Assembly (NCBI GenBank): GCA_041739085.1 | Contig: JBGSON010000032.1 | Coordinates: 16,712 to 80,711 of the forward strand | Source of the DNA: JBGSON01 sp041739085 | GTDB lineage: Bacteria; Patescibacteriota; Gracilibacteria; CAIRYL01 | DNA length: 64,000 nt | Reading direction: 5' to 3' | Shown here: positions 7,425 through 16,881 of the stretch, piece after piece | Layout: every line of letters starts with the position of its first letter | Numbering within the stretch: the stretch's first letter is position 1 | Made by a program: the position numbers and the translations under genes | Notes under the pieces: model-generated | Databases searched by the model: none | The model's input: only the letters and a program-made list of their open reading frames with translations | What the model was told of the DNA's origin: nothing

Positions 7425-9845
7425 ATGTCGTTCTCACATAAGATAGCATCTTTCTCAGTTATTTCGGCGGCTCTCATCTTCTCTGCAATTCTCTATGCAC
7501 CGGTTCCAGCACTGGGAGCTGATGGGAGTTGTGTTCCCATGATCGATGCGATCAACGCTTCTCCTCATTATTTCGAAGAGGCGATCTCATTCCCGGATAT
7601 CCCCGAGGGAAGCCTTCTTTCCGAAGCGGTTGGAGAACTTTCAGCCCGCGGGGTCATCAAAGGGTATCCGGGCGGATTGTTTCATCCGGAAAGGCCCGTC
7701 AACCGTGCGGAGGCGCTCAAGATGATCCTTCTCGCTTCCAGCTCCGAAGGGGATGCGTTCCTCCCGGGTCCGTCATTTCCTGATGTTCCCGCAGGGAGCT
7801 GGTTTGAGACCTATGTCCTCTTCGCTTATTCCAACGGGATCGTCCATGGATATCCCGACGGATACTTCCGTCCGGAGGGAGAAGTGAATGCACCGGAGTT
7901 TGTGAAGATCCTCGCGGGATCATTCGAGATTGATGAGTCCTATCCGAATATCTATCATGACGTCGGAGAAGACGACTGGTATTTTCCATATGCGGGGATC
8001 GCGGGGGAATTCTCCCTGTTCCCCGATCGCGGAACTTTCTTTTTTCCCGGAAAGCCGGTGACTCGAGAAGAAGCGGTGATCGCACTCTATGAGCTCATTA
8101 AGAACGGCGGCTGTGATGACGAAGGTGATGGTCCCGGGGACGAGGACCCTGATGATCCCGGAGATGACACGACATCAGAAGATACTCATGGGGAGCTTGA
8201 TGTGACCCCGGCGGACATTGCTGATGAGCCGACCGATGAAATGCCCGTCCTCTGGGAGGGGACACTCCGGCTTGTGAAAGGCGGAGACGGAGTCATCTAT
8301 ACGATTCGCCAACTCTCATTTCGCAATGATGGAAACGCGCTTGATGGAGATCTCGGACCAGTCGCTCTTACGATCGAGGAAGGAAGCGGAGGGGAAACAA
8401 CAATCATCTCCGGAGAATTCATGGAAGACGGCTTCCTCATCTTCGGGAACGATGAATCGCTCGACCTCTCCCTCATGAAGGGGGAAGAAATCCTCATGAG
8501 AATAAAAGGAAATGCAGCCGCATCGGTCTCCGGTCTTGACACCTATGTTGATTTTTCACTGGACGTATCAGAGATTCGCGCAGAAAATCCGAAAGGGAGT
8601 CCGGTCACGATCCTTGCCGGGGAGGATATCGCATACGGGAAAGTGTATCTGAGACAGAACGGAGAAGGAAATGAACTCGGCGATCCGGTACTCCTCACGG
8701 CATTCGGAAAAACTCCTGACTCGAGGATCCTCATCTCCGGAACGGAAGGGAACATCGTTTCCGGATTTGAATTTGAGTCAAACCTCGAGTCCATAAAGCT
8801 TCAGGATCTCACCTTCTCCGTTGTCGAAACCGATACGACGTCAACGCTCGGGAGAGACGTGCCCCATGATTCGACAGCGATCGATTCTCTCTCTCTCTTC
8901 TTTGTCGACGGAACGCCTGTGCTCAAAGAAAACGGAGAGAATGCATCTTCGGGAGTGGTCGATGCAGATGGAAAGATCAAGTTCCAAAATCTTGATCTTG
9001 TGGTCGAGGAAGACACGCCGCTCGTTCTTTACGCTTCCGTGGATCTCAATGACATCGCAGGAAACACCTCTCCGCGTTCCGGAATGGCGTTTTCGATAAA
9101 ACTCTCTGCTGATTCCGGAGATCACACTCTGAAAGGGATCACGAGCGAATCAGACTATGATATCGGAGACGTCCTTGCCGACAGCAATACACCGAAGATT
9201 ATGGTCGTCCTCAAGAATGAGATCGCCATCGTACAGGAGGAAAGCCAGGAGATCCTTATCCCCGGGAATGGCGTTGAAATCCTGAAATTCCGCATTCTCA
9301 AGAGCTCTCAAAGCGAGGCTTTCATGAGGCAGCTCACGCTGGAGATTTCTCTCACCGAAGATCCGCGGATTTCGAACATCGCCCTGTACAACGACGATAA
9401 TGAACTCATCGCCTTTGATCCGTTCTTTGCCCGCTCAGGACCGGTGACACTCGTCATGGGGACTATTGCGAACGAAGCGGTCAATGCCGGATATGCCGTG
9501 GATGCCGATAATCTTGCGGAGTTTCCTGCAGGTAGCGGAAAGATGTACGAAAGCGTGGGTGGGGATTCCGAAGTATATACCGTGAAAGCGGATATTGCGG
9601 GGATCAATCGTGATGACAAGATCACCGTAGTCCTCCGGGTGAACGGATCGGAGCCAGGCACTTCTTCAGACGGTCTCGTCTGGAGAGATGAAGGGATCCG
9701 CTCGGGTGAGGAAGGAATGGACATACAATGGGTGCCTTTTTCGGACGCAATGCCGGAGGGAATACTCGATCAGGTCGCGGAGCTTGGTCTTGATCCTGAA
9801 GATCTGAAAAACGCATCCGTCATCGAAAATGTGCTGAAATATTAA
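7425..9845 (+). CDS. secreted S-layer homology (SLH) domain protein
   Basis: An 806-residue exported protein. Residues 1-32 form a signal peptide (hydrophobic VISAALIFSAILYAP, then ALGA). Three SLH repeats follow (about 45-235), each with a F-DxP start and motifs like GVIKGYPGGLFHPERPVNRAEALKM split across them, e.g. GYPDGYFRPEGEVN. A highly acidic Asp/Gly/Pro linker (about 238-265) leads to a long beta-rich region with Thr/Ser/Asp-rich strands. SLH repeats normally hold proteins to secondary cell wall polymers; the C-terminal part probably builds a surface layer or appendage. A related but shorter SLH protein lies at 19440. Confidence 0.88.
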   Translation: MSFSHKIASFSVISAALIFSAILYAPVPALGADGSCVPMIDAINASPHYFEEAISFPDIPEGSLLSEAVGELSARGVIKGYPGGLFHPERPVNRAEALKMILLASSSEGDAFLPGPSFPDVPAGSWFETYVLFAYSNGIVHGYPDGYFRPEGEVNAPEFVKILAGSFEIDESYPNIYHDVGEDDWYFPYAGIAGEFSLFPDRGTFFFPGKPVTREEAVIALYELIKNGGCDDEGDGPGDEDPDDPGDDTTSEDTHGELDVTPADIADEPTDEMPVLWEGTLRLVKGGDGVIYTIRQLSFRNDGNALDGDLGPVALTIEEGSGGETTIISGEFMEDGFLIFGNDESLDLSLMKGEEILMRIKGNAAASVSGLDTYVDFSLDVSEIRAENPKGSPVTILAGEDIAYGKVYLRQNGEGNELGDPVLLTAFGKTPDSRILISGTEGNIVSGFEFESNLESIKLQDLTFSVVETDTTSTLGRDVPHDSTAIDSLSLFFVDGTPVLKENGENASSGVVDADGKIKFQNLDLVVEEDTPLVLYASVDLNDIAGNTSPRSGMAFSIKLSADSGDHTLKGITSESDYDIGDVLADSNTPKIMVVLKNEIAIVQEESQEILIPGNGVEILKFRILKSSQSEAFMRQLTLEISLTEDPRISNIALYNDDNELIAFDPFFARSGPVTLVMGTIANEAVNAGYAVDADNLAEFPAGSGKMYESVGGDSEVYTVKADIAGINRDDKITVVLRVNGSEPGTSSDGLVWRDEGIRSGEEGMDIQWVPFSDAMPEGILDQVAELGLDPEDLKNASVIENVLKY

Positions 9846-9932
9846 TCCCGGGATCGATTCCTTTGGGTTCTAAACCCCTTCTCTCGAATAGGGAAAGATG
9901 ATATAATGGAAAGAAATCGAAGATAAAAATCC

Positions 9933-10883
9933 ATGTTCTTCTTTCCCAAAAAAGCGAGCGTCGGCAAAGGCGTCCTCTGGGCGTTCATGAGCGTCATTAC
10001 TGCTTCCCTCTATACAGGGATCGGCAACGGGCTTTTTGAGGTGATGACACCGGCAGCTTTTGCCTTCGTGGAGAGCGTCACTTCCCTCATCATCCTCCTC
10101 TTCATCTACGGAGCGATGCCGGAATGGAAAAAACTGAGGAAGCTCGATCACAAGCAATACCTCATCCTCATTTTTTACGCACTCATCGCTTCTCTCGTCG
10201 CTCCGTTTCTTTTTTACTGGGGATGGAGCATGACTCTCCCAAACAACGTTTTCCTGCTCGGGAGATCGGAAATGCTTTTCACCGCGATCCTCGCCGCGGT
10301 CTGGCTTCGTGAAAAAGTCACTGTGGAGCAGATCATTGGGATCATCATTATGTTTTTGGGGATATTTATGATCGCGATTGAAGGAAAATTCCAGGCCATC
10401 AGTATCGGGAGAGGCGAGCTCATCATCCTTCTTAGCTGCATCATATGGGCCGTGGCGAGTGTCATCTACAAGAAACATCTGGAGAAGATCCCGATGGAAC
10501 TCATTCTCATCATACGGTTTTTCATCTCATCGTTTGTTTTCATTTTTCTCTTCGCGTTCTTCATCCCATTCGAATCGCTCTTTCTCAAGGCATTTACCAT
10601 TCAGCAGTTTCTTCAGCTTATCATTTATTCCGTCGTCACCGTCATCATTGCGAAATTTTGCATGATGAAAGCGATGAAAGCGATTTCCCTGATTCTCTGG
10701 TCGGCAATCGCGCTCTCTGCTCCCATTTTCGGTTTTCTCTTCAACTACCTTCTTCTTGGAGAAATCCCGGAAATCTACCACTATGCGGGAGGGGGTCTTA
10801 TCGTCCTCGGATTCGGGGTTCTTCAGATACATATCCATCGCACGAAAACCCATCACCATCTCCAATCCACGACTGATATCTGA
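9933..10883 (+). CDS. EamA/DMT family membrane transporter
   Basis: The 316-residue product is almost entirely hydrophobic, with about ten predicted membrane helices in two EamA repeats (about 15-145 and 160-300). Typical family features are FLLGRSEMLFTAILAAVWLREKVT at the end of the first repeat and FLFNYLLLGEIPEIYHYAGGGLIVLG in the second, both like drug/metabolite transporters of the RhaT/YdcZ group. The substrate cannot be told from sequence. A His-rich tail (HRTKTHHH) closes the protein. It converges with the epimerase gene. Confidence 0.85.
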   Translation: MFFFPKKASVGKGVLWAFMSVITASLYTGIGNGLFEVMTPAAFAFVESVTSLIILLFIYGAMPEWKKLRKLDHKQYLILIFYALIASLVAPFLFYWGWSMTLPNNVFLLGRSEMLFTAILAAVWLREKVTVEQIIGIIIMFLGIFMIAIEGKFQAISIGRGELIILLSCIIWAVASVIYKKHLEKIPMELILIIRFFISSFVFIFLFAFFIPFESLFLKAFTIQQFLQLIIYSVVTVIIAKFCMMKAMKAISLILWSAIALSAPIFGFLFNYLLLGEIPEIYHYAGGGLIVLGFGVLQIHIHRTKTHHHLQSTTDI

Positions 10884-10905
10884 AAACACAGAAATGGAGA
10901 GGGGA

Positions 10906-11859
10906 TCAGAGGGATGATCTCGTCAGAAAATCCGAAAATGTTTTCTCGAGAGAGAACTGAGGTTCAAATCCAAGACCCCGGATTTTTTCCGTGGAGTGGA
11001 CCCGGTTCTGAAATCCGAGGAACACTTTTTCCGCTTCGATTTTTCTCTGAAACGGTTCTGCGATCCGGGAGAGGAAGGTGAGGAAAGAGGCGGCATACTT
11101 CGGAAGGACAGAGACGGCCGTCTTCTGACCGAGAGCTTCTGCTGCTCCACGGAAAAGATCCGCGAAGCTCAGATTCCCTCCCGCGAGGATATAGTTTTCT
11201 TTCGACGGCGCCTTTTCCATGACGAGCATCACTCCTTCCGCCGCATCGCGGACATCGATAAAAGAATTTTTTCCGGGAGGGGCAAAAATCCTCTTCTTTC
11301 CCTGTACGTGGGCGATTATTTTTTTTGTATTTTCATCCTTCGGGCCGAGAAGGAGGCTTGGATAGACGATATTTGAAGCAATCGGACTTTGCATGATTTC
11401 ATTATTCGGAGCATATTTCGAATAGGCATACGGAAGATTTTTGAAGCAGTCCCAGGGGAAGACGCTCTCTTCCGTTATGACCTCGTCGGAGAATCCGAAC
11501 GCTGCGGTGGAACTGATCTGAATAAAACGCTGCACTCCTTTTTTTTCAGCGAGATGAAGCGCGTTCAGGGTTCCCCCGTGATTAATGTCGAGGAGCTGCT
11601 GCCGGTCTTTCTGGAAGAATGAAACCATTCCCGATGCGTTCACCACGATATCCCTTCCTTCAAAAAACGGAGCAATGGTTTCCGGTTTTGTGATGTCGCC
11701 GCCTTCATGGTATGCAATCCCGGGAAGCGGATTTTCAGGGAGAGATCTTGAAACCGAGAGGATATTCCGGTATCCGTTTCTCAGGAGATTTTCGAGGAGA
11801 TGGCTTCCGAGAAATCCTCCGCCGCCGAGAACAAGGATTGATTCTGTCCGGTCAGGCAT
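10906..11859 (-). CDS. NAD(P)-dependent epimerase/dehydratase (extended SDR)
   Basis: A 317-residue extended short-chain dehydrogenase. The Rossmann glycine motif GGGGFLGSH is near residue 11, a Ser-Ser-Thr segment (QISSTAAF) near residue 115, and the catalytic YxxxK (YAYSK) near residue 145. Substrate is unknown; relatives act on nucleotide sugars, dihydroflavonol-like compounds or sterols. Its ATG overlaps the stop of pgpA (ATGCCTGA), so it is the last gene of a translationally coupled set with pgsA and pgpA. A role in modifying a membrane lipid or its sugar headgroup is possible but only inferred from context. Confidence 0.82.
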   Translation of the reverse strand: MPDRTESILVLGGGGFLGSHLLENLLRNGYRNILSVSRSLPENPLPGIAYHEGGDITKPETIAPFFEGRDIVVNASGMVSFFQKDRQQLLDINHGGTLNALHLAEKKGVQRFIQISSTAAFGFSDEVITEESVFPWDCFKNLPYAYSKYAPNNEIMQSPIASNIVYPSLLLGPKDENTKKIIAHVQGKKRIFAPPGKNSFIDVRDAAEGVMLVMEKAPSKENYILAGGNLSFADLFRGAAEALGQKTAVSVLPKYAASFLTFLSRIAEPFQRKIEAEKVFLGFQNRVHSTEKIRGLGFEPQFSLEKTFSDFLTRSSL

Positions 11860-12352
11860 GGAAGAGGGAATAGATGATCATCGTGAGAACAAGCGCGTAG
11901 ATCCCCGCGATGATATCATCCGCGAAAACAGAGAATGGCGTTCCCTGCTCATCGATCTTTCGGATTCCAAAAGGTTTCAGAATATCGAAGAGGCGGAATG
12001 AGAGAAAGCTGAGTCCGGTCCAGGGGAGAAAACCGTTCATGAAAAAAAGAGGGAGAGCTGAGATGAACATCCCGAGGAATTCATCAAGCACGATCCAGGA
12101 TGCATCATGATTTTTCTGAGAAGTCTCAGTTTTCGCGAGATGAGTCCCCAAGAGAAGAATAATGAGAAAAAACATGATGAGGAGCGAGGCTCTCATTAAT
12201 TCCGACACGGGAAGAGCGCGCTCAAGAAAAAGAAGGATGACGAGAGAGAAAGCAGATCCCATCGTCCCCGGAGCGAACGGAAAAAATCCCGTACCAAAGA
12301 GCGAGAGGATCCCTTTGCCGACGGAAAACCCCGAATTATTTTTTCCCCGCAT
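11852..12352 (-). CDS. pgpA: phosphatidylglycerophosphatase A
   Basis: PgpA removes the phosphate from phosphatidylglycerophosphate to give phosphatidylglycerol in the membrane. The 166-residue product has the family motifs APGTMGSAFSL near residue 24, the acidic catalytic segment HDASWIVLDEFLG, SFRLFDILKPFGIRKID and the C-terminal ADDIIAGIYA, with several membrane helices. The ATG at 12352 is chosen because homology begins just after it. It overlaps the end of pgsA by 17 bases and the following epimerase by 8, consistent with one operon making phosphatidylglycerol. Confidence 0.9.
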   Translation of the reverse strand: MRGKNNSGFSVGKGILSLFGTGFFPFAPGTMGSAFSLVILLFLERALPVSELMRASLLIMFFLIILLLGTHLAKTETSQKNHDASWIVLDEFLGMFISALPLFFMNGFLPWTGLSFLSFRLFDILKPFGIRKIDEQGTPFSVFADDIIAGIYALVLTMIIYSLFHA

Positions 12353-12884
12353 AGAATCTCCAAAAAATCCGCGTGTATTGGTAAGCGCTCCACATGGAAA
12401 GAACGAGAGCAATATATGCCGAGACGAGGGAGAGGTCATCGAGGATCGTCATTTCCGGAAGTGCGAGAGCGAGAAGAGCGAATTGGATCATGATGATCTG
12501 GAACGTGAATTTCCATTTCCCCGTTTTAATCGAAGAAACGGGGTGTTTCTCGGAGAGGAGATAGTTTTTAATCCCATCGACGAAGATTTCCCGGGCAAGA
12601 AGGATGATAAGGATCCAGAGGGGGATAACATTGTAGGGGGCGATGAGGAGGAAGAGTACGAGGCAGAGGATCTTGTCGAAAAGGGAATCAAAGACGATCC
12701 CGAATTTCGTGATCGCTTTCCATCTCCGGGCGAGATATCCGTCAAAAAAATCAGTGAGGACGGTCAAAAGAAAAAGAGCCCAGATGAATAAAAACTGGTT
12801 CGGAAACGGAACAAAGAAGAGAGCGGCGATGACGATCGTGAGGCCTCCCCGAAGGCAGGTGAGGATATTCGGAAGCGATTTCAT
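12336..12884 (-). CDS. pgsA: CDP-diacylglycerol--glycerol-3-phosphate 3-phosphatidyltransferase
   Basis: PgsA joins CDP-diacylglycerol and glycerol-3-phosphate to form phosphatidylglycerophosphate. The 182-residue membrane protein starts MKSLPNILTCLRGGLTIV, as usual for the family. It has the CDP-alcohol phosphatidyltransferase signature D-x2-DG-x2-AR-x8-G-x3-D-x3-D, seen here from TDFFDGYLARR through GIVFDSLFD (about residues 42-68). Its ATG overlaps the TGA of the upstream membrane protein (ATGA), and pgpA, the next enzyme of the pathway, follows with an overlap. Confidence 0.93.
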   Translation of the reverse strand: MKSLPNILTCLRGGLTIVIAALFFVPFPNQFLFIWALFLLTVLTDFFDGYLARRWKAITKFGIVFDSLFDKILCLVLFLLIAPYNVIPLWILIILLAREIFVDGIKNYLLSEKHPVSSIKTGKWKFTFQIIMIQFALLALALPEMTILDDLSLVSAYIALVLSMWSAYQYTRIFWRFYAGKK

Positions 12885-13372
12885 CGGATGAACCAATATG
12901 TCCCTCCGATAAGGACCCAGAGGGAGACCATGAAGAGCTTTGACTTCTCCTTCCCCCACCAGTTGGTAAACCGCTGAGTCCGCCATCCGGAAAATGGCGC
13001 GAAGAGAGGGATCGCCCACATCCCGGTATGAGTGGGAAAATCCCAGAGAATGTGGGAGAGAGCACCGAGAGAAAGCGCCTGGAGCTGGGGCACGGAGAAC
13101 ACGAACGAGAGCACAAGAAGGAGGAAAACAAAAGTGAGGCTGTGGGAATAATGGTAATACTTAAGAAGCGCCGGTGAGATGATGTCTTTTCCGTCTTCCT
13201 GGAAATATTCCCATACCCTCCAGTTCTTATGCTTCCTCACGATGGAAAAATAGATGGGGAGAAGCGTAATGTCGGGGAGCGCCGATCCGACGATACAGGC
13301 GATCTGAAGCTCGGGGCTGTCGAAAGCTGTCGCGAGGAGAGCGCCGGTGCCGATATGGGTCATGAAATCCAT
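12881..13372 (-). CDS. membrane-bound metal-dependent hydrolase-like protein (DUF457/YdjM type)
   Basis: The 163-residue product starts MDFMTHIGTGALLATAF and has the pattern of the YdjM/DUF457 family: an early MTHIGTG His, an ALPDITLLP acidic motif, a HYSHS His cluster and LSHILWDFPTHTG, spread over about four membrane helices. These His and Asp residues are thought to bind metal. The biochemical role is not established. Codons upstream of 13372 belong to a low-complexity repeat, so the ATG there is taken. It overlaps pgsA by four bases (ATGA), making it the first gene of the lipid operon. Confidence 0.75.
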   Translation of the reverse strand: MDFMTHIGTGALLATAFDSPELQIACIVGSALPDITLLPIYFSIVRKHKNWRVWEYFQEDGKDIISPALLKYYHYSHSLTFVFLLLVLSFVFSVPQLQALSLGALSHILWDFPTHTGMWAIPLFAPFSGWRTQRFTNWWGKEKSKLFMVSLWVLIGGTYWFIR

Positions 13373-13411
13373 CGTCCGGAATTGTACGGGATTTTTGGAA
13401 AAACTCAAACG

Positions 13412-13540
13412 AGGAAAAGTACAAATCACAAAATACAAAGTACAAAAACAAAAGTGAGTGTTCAAGCTTGCAAGCGAGCAAGCCAATTGAACAATGAAAC
13501 TTTATGAACTTTACAAACTTTATGATCTTTTATAAACCCT
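13412..13540. repeat. mixed low-complexity repeat cluster
   Basis: Three short repeat families lie side by side between two genes: ACAAAATACAAAGTACAA-type, GTTCAAGCTTGCAAGCGAGCAAGC-like 14-16 base units, and ACTTTATGAACTTTACAAA-type units. Each family recurs at other gene ends in this window. No gene is seen here. Confidence 0.7.
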
Positions 13541-13543
13541 TTC

Positions 13544-14599
13544 TCAGAGATACTCCTCCTTGTTCCGGTTATGCTCCTCATTCGTCTCCGCGTAATGGAC
13601 GAGTCCGTCAGATCCGTGAAGATAGAAGTAATAATCCGTTTCAACGGGGTTCGCGGCAGCCTCGAGGGATTTTTCTCCGGGGTTGCTGATCGCGGTCGGC
13701 GGAAGCCCAGTTCTTACGCGCGTGTTGTAGGGATTGTCCGTATTGAGCTCTTCATAGGTGAGTTCTTCCGATTTCTTTCCGGTGAAGTAGCGGACTGTTG
13801 CGTCTACGCCGAGCACCCATCCTTCACGGAGTCTTTTCCAGAGGATCCCCGAAATAACAGGTCGCTCTTCGTCGGCTCTGCTTTCCTTTTCGATCATGGA
13901 GGCCATGATGACGATCTCATTGAGGTTATCGTCATCCAGAATTCCGAGTTTTTCCGCGCGTTTTTTAAACTCATCGAGCATCTTCTTCGCGAAGAAATCG
14001 GGAGAAAAATTCTCCACAAAGACCGCGTATGTTTCCGGGAAAAAATATCCTTCATAGGAAGCTCGGTCCCTGGGAAGGAAAGAATATTCAGAAAAATCAC
14101 ATGTTTCCCTCACGCATTTTAGGAAATCGCCTTTCAGCGCGTACCCTTTCTCAGCAATCCGTTCGTCGATTTCCTCAAGTGTCAGTCCTTCGGGAATGGT
14201 GAGGAACTCCTCCCGCTCTTTCGCGTTCAGGAGTTTTTCCGCCATCTCCGGGATCGTGAGATCCCCGGGAAGATAGAACCGCCCCGCCTGGAATTTTTCC
14301 GCGATCCGGGACCTCTTCGCGTATTTTTCAAACGCTCCGGAAGAGAGGATGAATCCTTTTTCTTCAAGATTCGTTCCAATCGTCTCGACCGAGCTCCCTT
14401 TCTCGATCTCAAAAAGCTGGAGAGCGGGATCTCCCGGATTCGAAGTCGAGAGGATCGTACGATAGCGGTATTCGCTCACGAGGACCCATCCGAGGACCAG
14501 GACAACGGAAAAAACAAGTCCGAGAGCGAGAAAGGAAGAGGTCCGTTTCCCGCCGGATCCCTTGTCACTCGTTTGAACAGATTGTGTCCGGAATGTCAT
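13544..14599 (-). CDS. mltG: endolytic murein transglycosylase MltG
   Basis: MltG (YceG) cuts nascent peptidoglycan strands at the membrane and so sets glycan length. The 351-residue protein has one N-terminal membrane helix (about 25-43), a LysM-like segment (about 65-125, IEKGSSVETIGTNLEEKGF), and the YceG catalytic domain. That domain contains MASMIEKESR, whose Glu (about 236) is the catalytic residue, and the motifs VLGVDATVRYF, NPYNTR and GLPPTAISNPGEKSLEAA. It is followed after 13 bases on the upstream side by the ybaB-like gene and is probably cotranscribed with it. Confidence 0.93.
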   Translation of the reverse strand: MTFRTQSVQTSDKGSGGKRTSSFLALGLVFSVVLVLGWVLVSEYRYRTILSTSNPGDPALQLFEIEKGSSVETIGTNLEEKGFILSSGAFEKYAKRSRIAEKFQAGRFYLPGDLTIPEMAEKLLNAKEREEFLTIPEGLTLEEIDERIAEKGYALKGDFLKCVRETCDFSEYSFLPRDRASYEGYFFPETYAVFVENFSPDFFAKKMLDEFKKRAEKLGILDDDNLNEIVIMASMIEKESRADEERPVISGILWKRLREGWVLGVDATVRYFTGKKSEELTYEELNTDNPYNTRVRTGLPPTAISNPGEKSLEAAANPVETDYYFYLHGSDGLVHYAETNEEHNRNKEEYL

Positions 14600-14612
14600 G
14601 AGGAGGAAAAAA

Positions 14613-14912
14613 CTATAATCCGGGAAGACCCATGTCTCCGAATACGACTTTCATCTTCTGCGCCGCGATCTCCTGTGCCTTTTTCATCGCCTTTCCGATC
14701 GCTTCCTTGATCGCCTTCTCCACCAGGAGTTTTTTGTCCGGAGAGAGGAGTTCTTCCGGGATGGAGATCGAATGAAGTTCCTGTTCTGCGGTCACGACGA
14801 CCTTCACGCCGGAAGACTCCGATTCGATGTGGATGTTCTTCAGTTCACTCTTGATCTGCTTCGCTTGTTTCTGAAGCTTGTACGTATCTTTCATCTGCTG
14901 AAACATGCCCAT
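14613..14912 (-). CDS. YbaB/EbfC family nucleoid-associated protein
   Basis: Members of this family are small dimeric DNA-binding proteins, often found next to recombination genes. The product has 99 residues from the ATG at 14912 (MGMFQQMKDTYKLQKQAKQIK), which matches the usual YbaB start. It contains the GVKVVVTAEQELHSISIPEELL strand region and the helical C-terminus VEKAIKEAIGKAMKKAQE. An in-frame ATG at 14948 is an alternative with a weak AGGA upstream. It sits just upstream of mltG. Confidence 0.8.
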   Translation of the reverse strand: MGMFQQMKDTYKLQKQAKQIKSELKNIHIESESSGVKVVVTAEQELHSISIPEELLSPDKKLLVEKAIKEAIGKAMKKAQEIAAQKMKVVFGDMGLPGL

Positions 14913-14963
14913 GGGAGGAGTGTGAGAGGAGGAAAAATGCAGGGGCATTCTCGCATGAATCCT

Positions 14964-15053
14964 GAAAAAATACAAAGTACAAAGAACAAAATACAAAACC
15001 GTGGAGAGAGAAACACCCTCCTGATTTTGTACTTTGTATTTTGTATTTTGTGC
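14964..15053. repeat. inverted pair of ACAAAATACAAAGTAC low-complexity arrays
   Basis: Left arm (about 14966-15000) and right arm (about 15022-15053) are the same A-rich repeat in opposite orientation, able to form a long imperfect hairpin between metG and the ybaB-like gene. It could act as a transcript end, but this is only inference. Confidence 0.6.
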
Positions 15054-16559
15054 TTACTTGTCCCCGAACAGCATCTCTGTCCTCGGAAAAAGCATCGCCG
15101 GTTCGCCGAGAGATTTCGTTCCCACTCCGAACATCTTCTTCATCCTCTCCGCTGTTCCCGGGAGAAAGGGCTCGAGATGGTCGGCGATCCATGAGATCGC
15201 GGCGAGGAAATTCCTCAGGAGATGAGCGCCTTTTTCCGGTTCCTTCTTCACCATTTCCCAGGGTTTTAATTCTGTCATTTTCTGATCGAGAATTTCCACG
15301 AGTGAGAAGATCGCCGAGAGCGCCTCATGAAGGACGAATTCCTTCATTGCGGAATCAAGGCGAGCGGCGGCGTCTTTTATGAGACGGAGGAATTCTCCAT
15401 CCTTCTCTTCATCCAAAACATAACCCGGAGCAACATTATTCCGGAGGCAGAGCGTATGGATCCTCGAAGAAAGATTCCCGAGTCCGTTCGCGAGGTGCGC
15501 CTGATACATCTCTTCAAACCGTTTTTTGGAATAATCCGCATCCCTTCCGACGGGGACTTCCCGGAGAAGGAAATACCGCACTGCGTCCACGCCGTAGGTT
15601 TCGACCTCATCGATCGGGTCGACCACATTCCCGAGACTTTTCGACATCTTCTGTCCGTCACTCGTAAGGAATCCGTGGACGAAGATCATATCCGGTATCT
15701 TTATCCCCGCGGAGAGGAGCATCCCGATCCAGACTCCCGCATGGAATCGCAGGATATCTTTTCCGATGACATGCATGACCTCTCCTCCTTCCCAAAAATC
15801 CTGGAAAAGGGGATCGTCCGTCTGACCATAGCCGATCCCGGAGATATAGTTCGTAAGCGCATCACACCAGACATACATCGTCTGTGAAGGATCGCCGGGG
15901 ACGGGGATCCCCCAGGGAAGTTTCTCCGCGGGCCGGGAAAAGGAGACATCATGAAGACCCTCTTTTGCGAGATTCAGGATCTCGGTCTTCCGGAAATCAG
16001 GAATGATCCGGAGCTTCCCCGTTTCGATGAGTTCGGCGATCTCGTCGGAATATCTTGAGAGATTGAAAAAATAATTCTCCTCTGCGATCACCTCGGGTTT
16101 CCGCTTGTGGTTGGGACATTCTCCGTTTTCATCAAGGTCTTTTTCCGTGAAAAATGCTTCACACCCGTAGCAATAGAGCGCTTCGTATTTTCGTTTCTCG
16201 ATGTCGCCCTTCGTTTTCATGAGATGCCAGATTTTCCGTACTCCCGGCCAGTGGTTCTCCTTATCCGAAGTCCGGATAAAATCATCATTTGAGAGATTGA
16301 GGATAGCACGCAGGTTTCTGAATTTATTGGAATTCTCGTCGCAGAGTTCTTTCACATCGCGCCCGAGTTCGTTCGCGGTCTTCTGGATCTTCACCCCGTG
16401 CTCGTCCGTTCCCGTGAGGAAAAAAGTCTCCCGTTCTTTCTTCCGCATCCATCTCGCGATCGCGTCCGCTTCGATCGATTCCATGGCGAATCCGATATGC
16501 GGAGCCGCGTTCACATAGGCGATGGAGGTGGTGATGTAGAAAGGCTTCTTGTCGGTCAT
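15054..16559 (-). CDS. metG: methionine--tRNA ligase
   Basis: MetRS charges tRNA(Met). The 501-residue product starts MTDKKPFYITTSIAYVNAAPHIGF, with the class I HIGH signature as HIGF near residue 20. A zinc knuckle follows (YCYGCEAFFTEKDLDENGEC split, with CPNHK), and KMSKSLGN near residue 303. The anticodon-binding helical domain follows. The protein ends without the C-terminal tRNA-binding (EMAP-like) domain carried by many longer MetRS, as in short-form bacterial enzymes. The frame is open upstream to 16730 but only the ATG at 16559 agrees with the family start. Confidence 0.95.
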   Translation of the reverse strand: MTDKKPFYITTSIAYVNAAPHIGFAMESIEADAIARWMRKKERETFFLTGTDEHGVKIQKTANELGRDVKELCDENSNKFRNLRAILNLSNDDFIRTSDKENHWPGVRKIWHLMKTKGDIEKRKYEALYCYGCEAFFTEKDLDENGECPNHKRKPEVIAEENYFFNLSRYSDEIAELIETGKLRIIPDFRKTEILNLAKEGLHDVSFSRPAEKLPWGIPVPGDPSQTMYVWCDALTNYISGIGYGQTDDPLFQDFWEGGEVMHVIGKDILRFHAGVWIGMLLSAGIKIPDMIFVHGFLTSDGQKMSKSLGNVVDPIDEVETYGVDAVRYFLLREVPVGRDADYSKKRFEEMYQAHLANGLGNLSSRIHTLCLRNNVAPGYVLDEEKDGEFLRLIKDAAARLDSAMKEFVLHEALSAIFSLVEILDQKMTELKPWEMVKKEPEKGAHLLRNFLAAISWIADHLEPFLPGTAERMKKMFGVGTKSLGEPAMLFPRTEMLFGDK

Positions 16560-16696
16560 GGAAAAGTTGGAAGATGGCTCGGATGGGAGTATATCAGGTT
16601 TCTGAGAGACGGAAAATAGGCGACCGACAGATCCGCTATCCGAGGTTATGTGGCTGGCTAGAAAATCAGGAGACTTGATCAAGCTGGAGCAACAGA

Positions 16697-16724
16697 TTGA
16701 CAAAAATATAAAAAAATGTATAAT
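16697..16724 (+). promoter_or_regulatory. perfect-consensus sigma70-type promoter
   Basis: TTGACA (16697-16702), 16 bases, TATAAT (16719-16724): both hexamers are perfect matches to consensus. It faces the small membrane protein gene at 16882 and leaves a leader of about 150 bases. That leader contains a 7 bp hairpin, AGATTGT (16756-16762) with ACAATCT (16772-16778). Just upstream, 16669-16683 is identical to 19337-19351. Confidence 0.75.
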
Positions 16725-16881
16725 ATGCATTCCTTGTTCATTTACATATCATCACAGATTGTCATTTGCCTACAATCTATGTTTTAGACTCTTCTCTTTT
16801 GTTTATTCACAGTAGATAAAAGTGAAGTGGTCTAGAACTTTTGTAAGCAGATATACAATCTGGCACACCTGGGAGGCGACC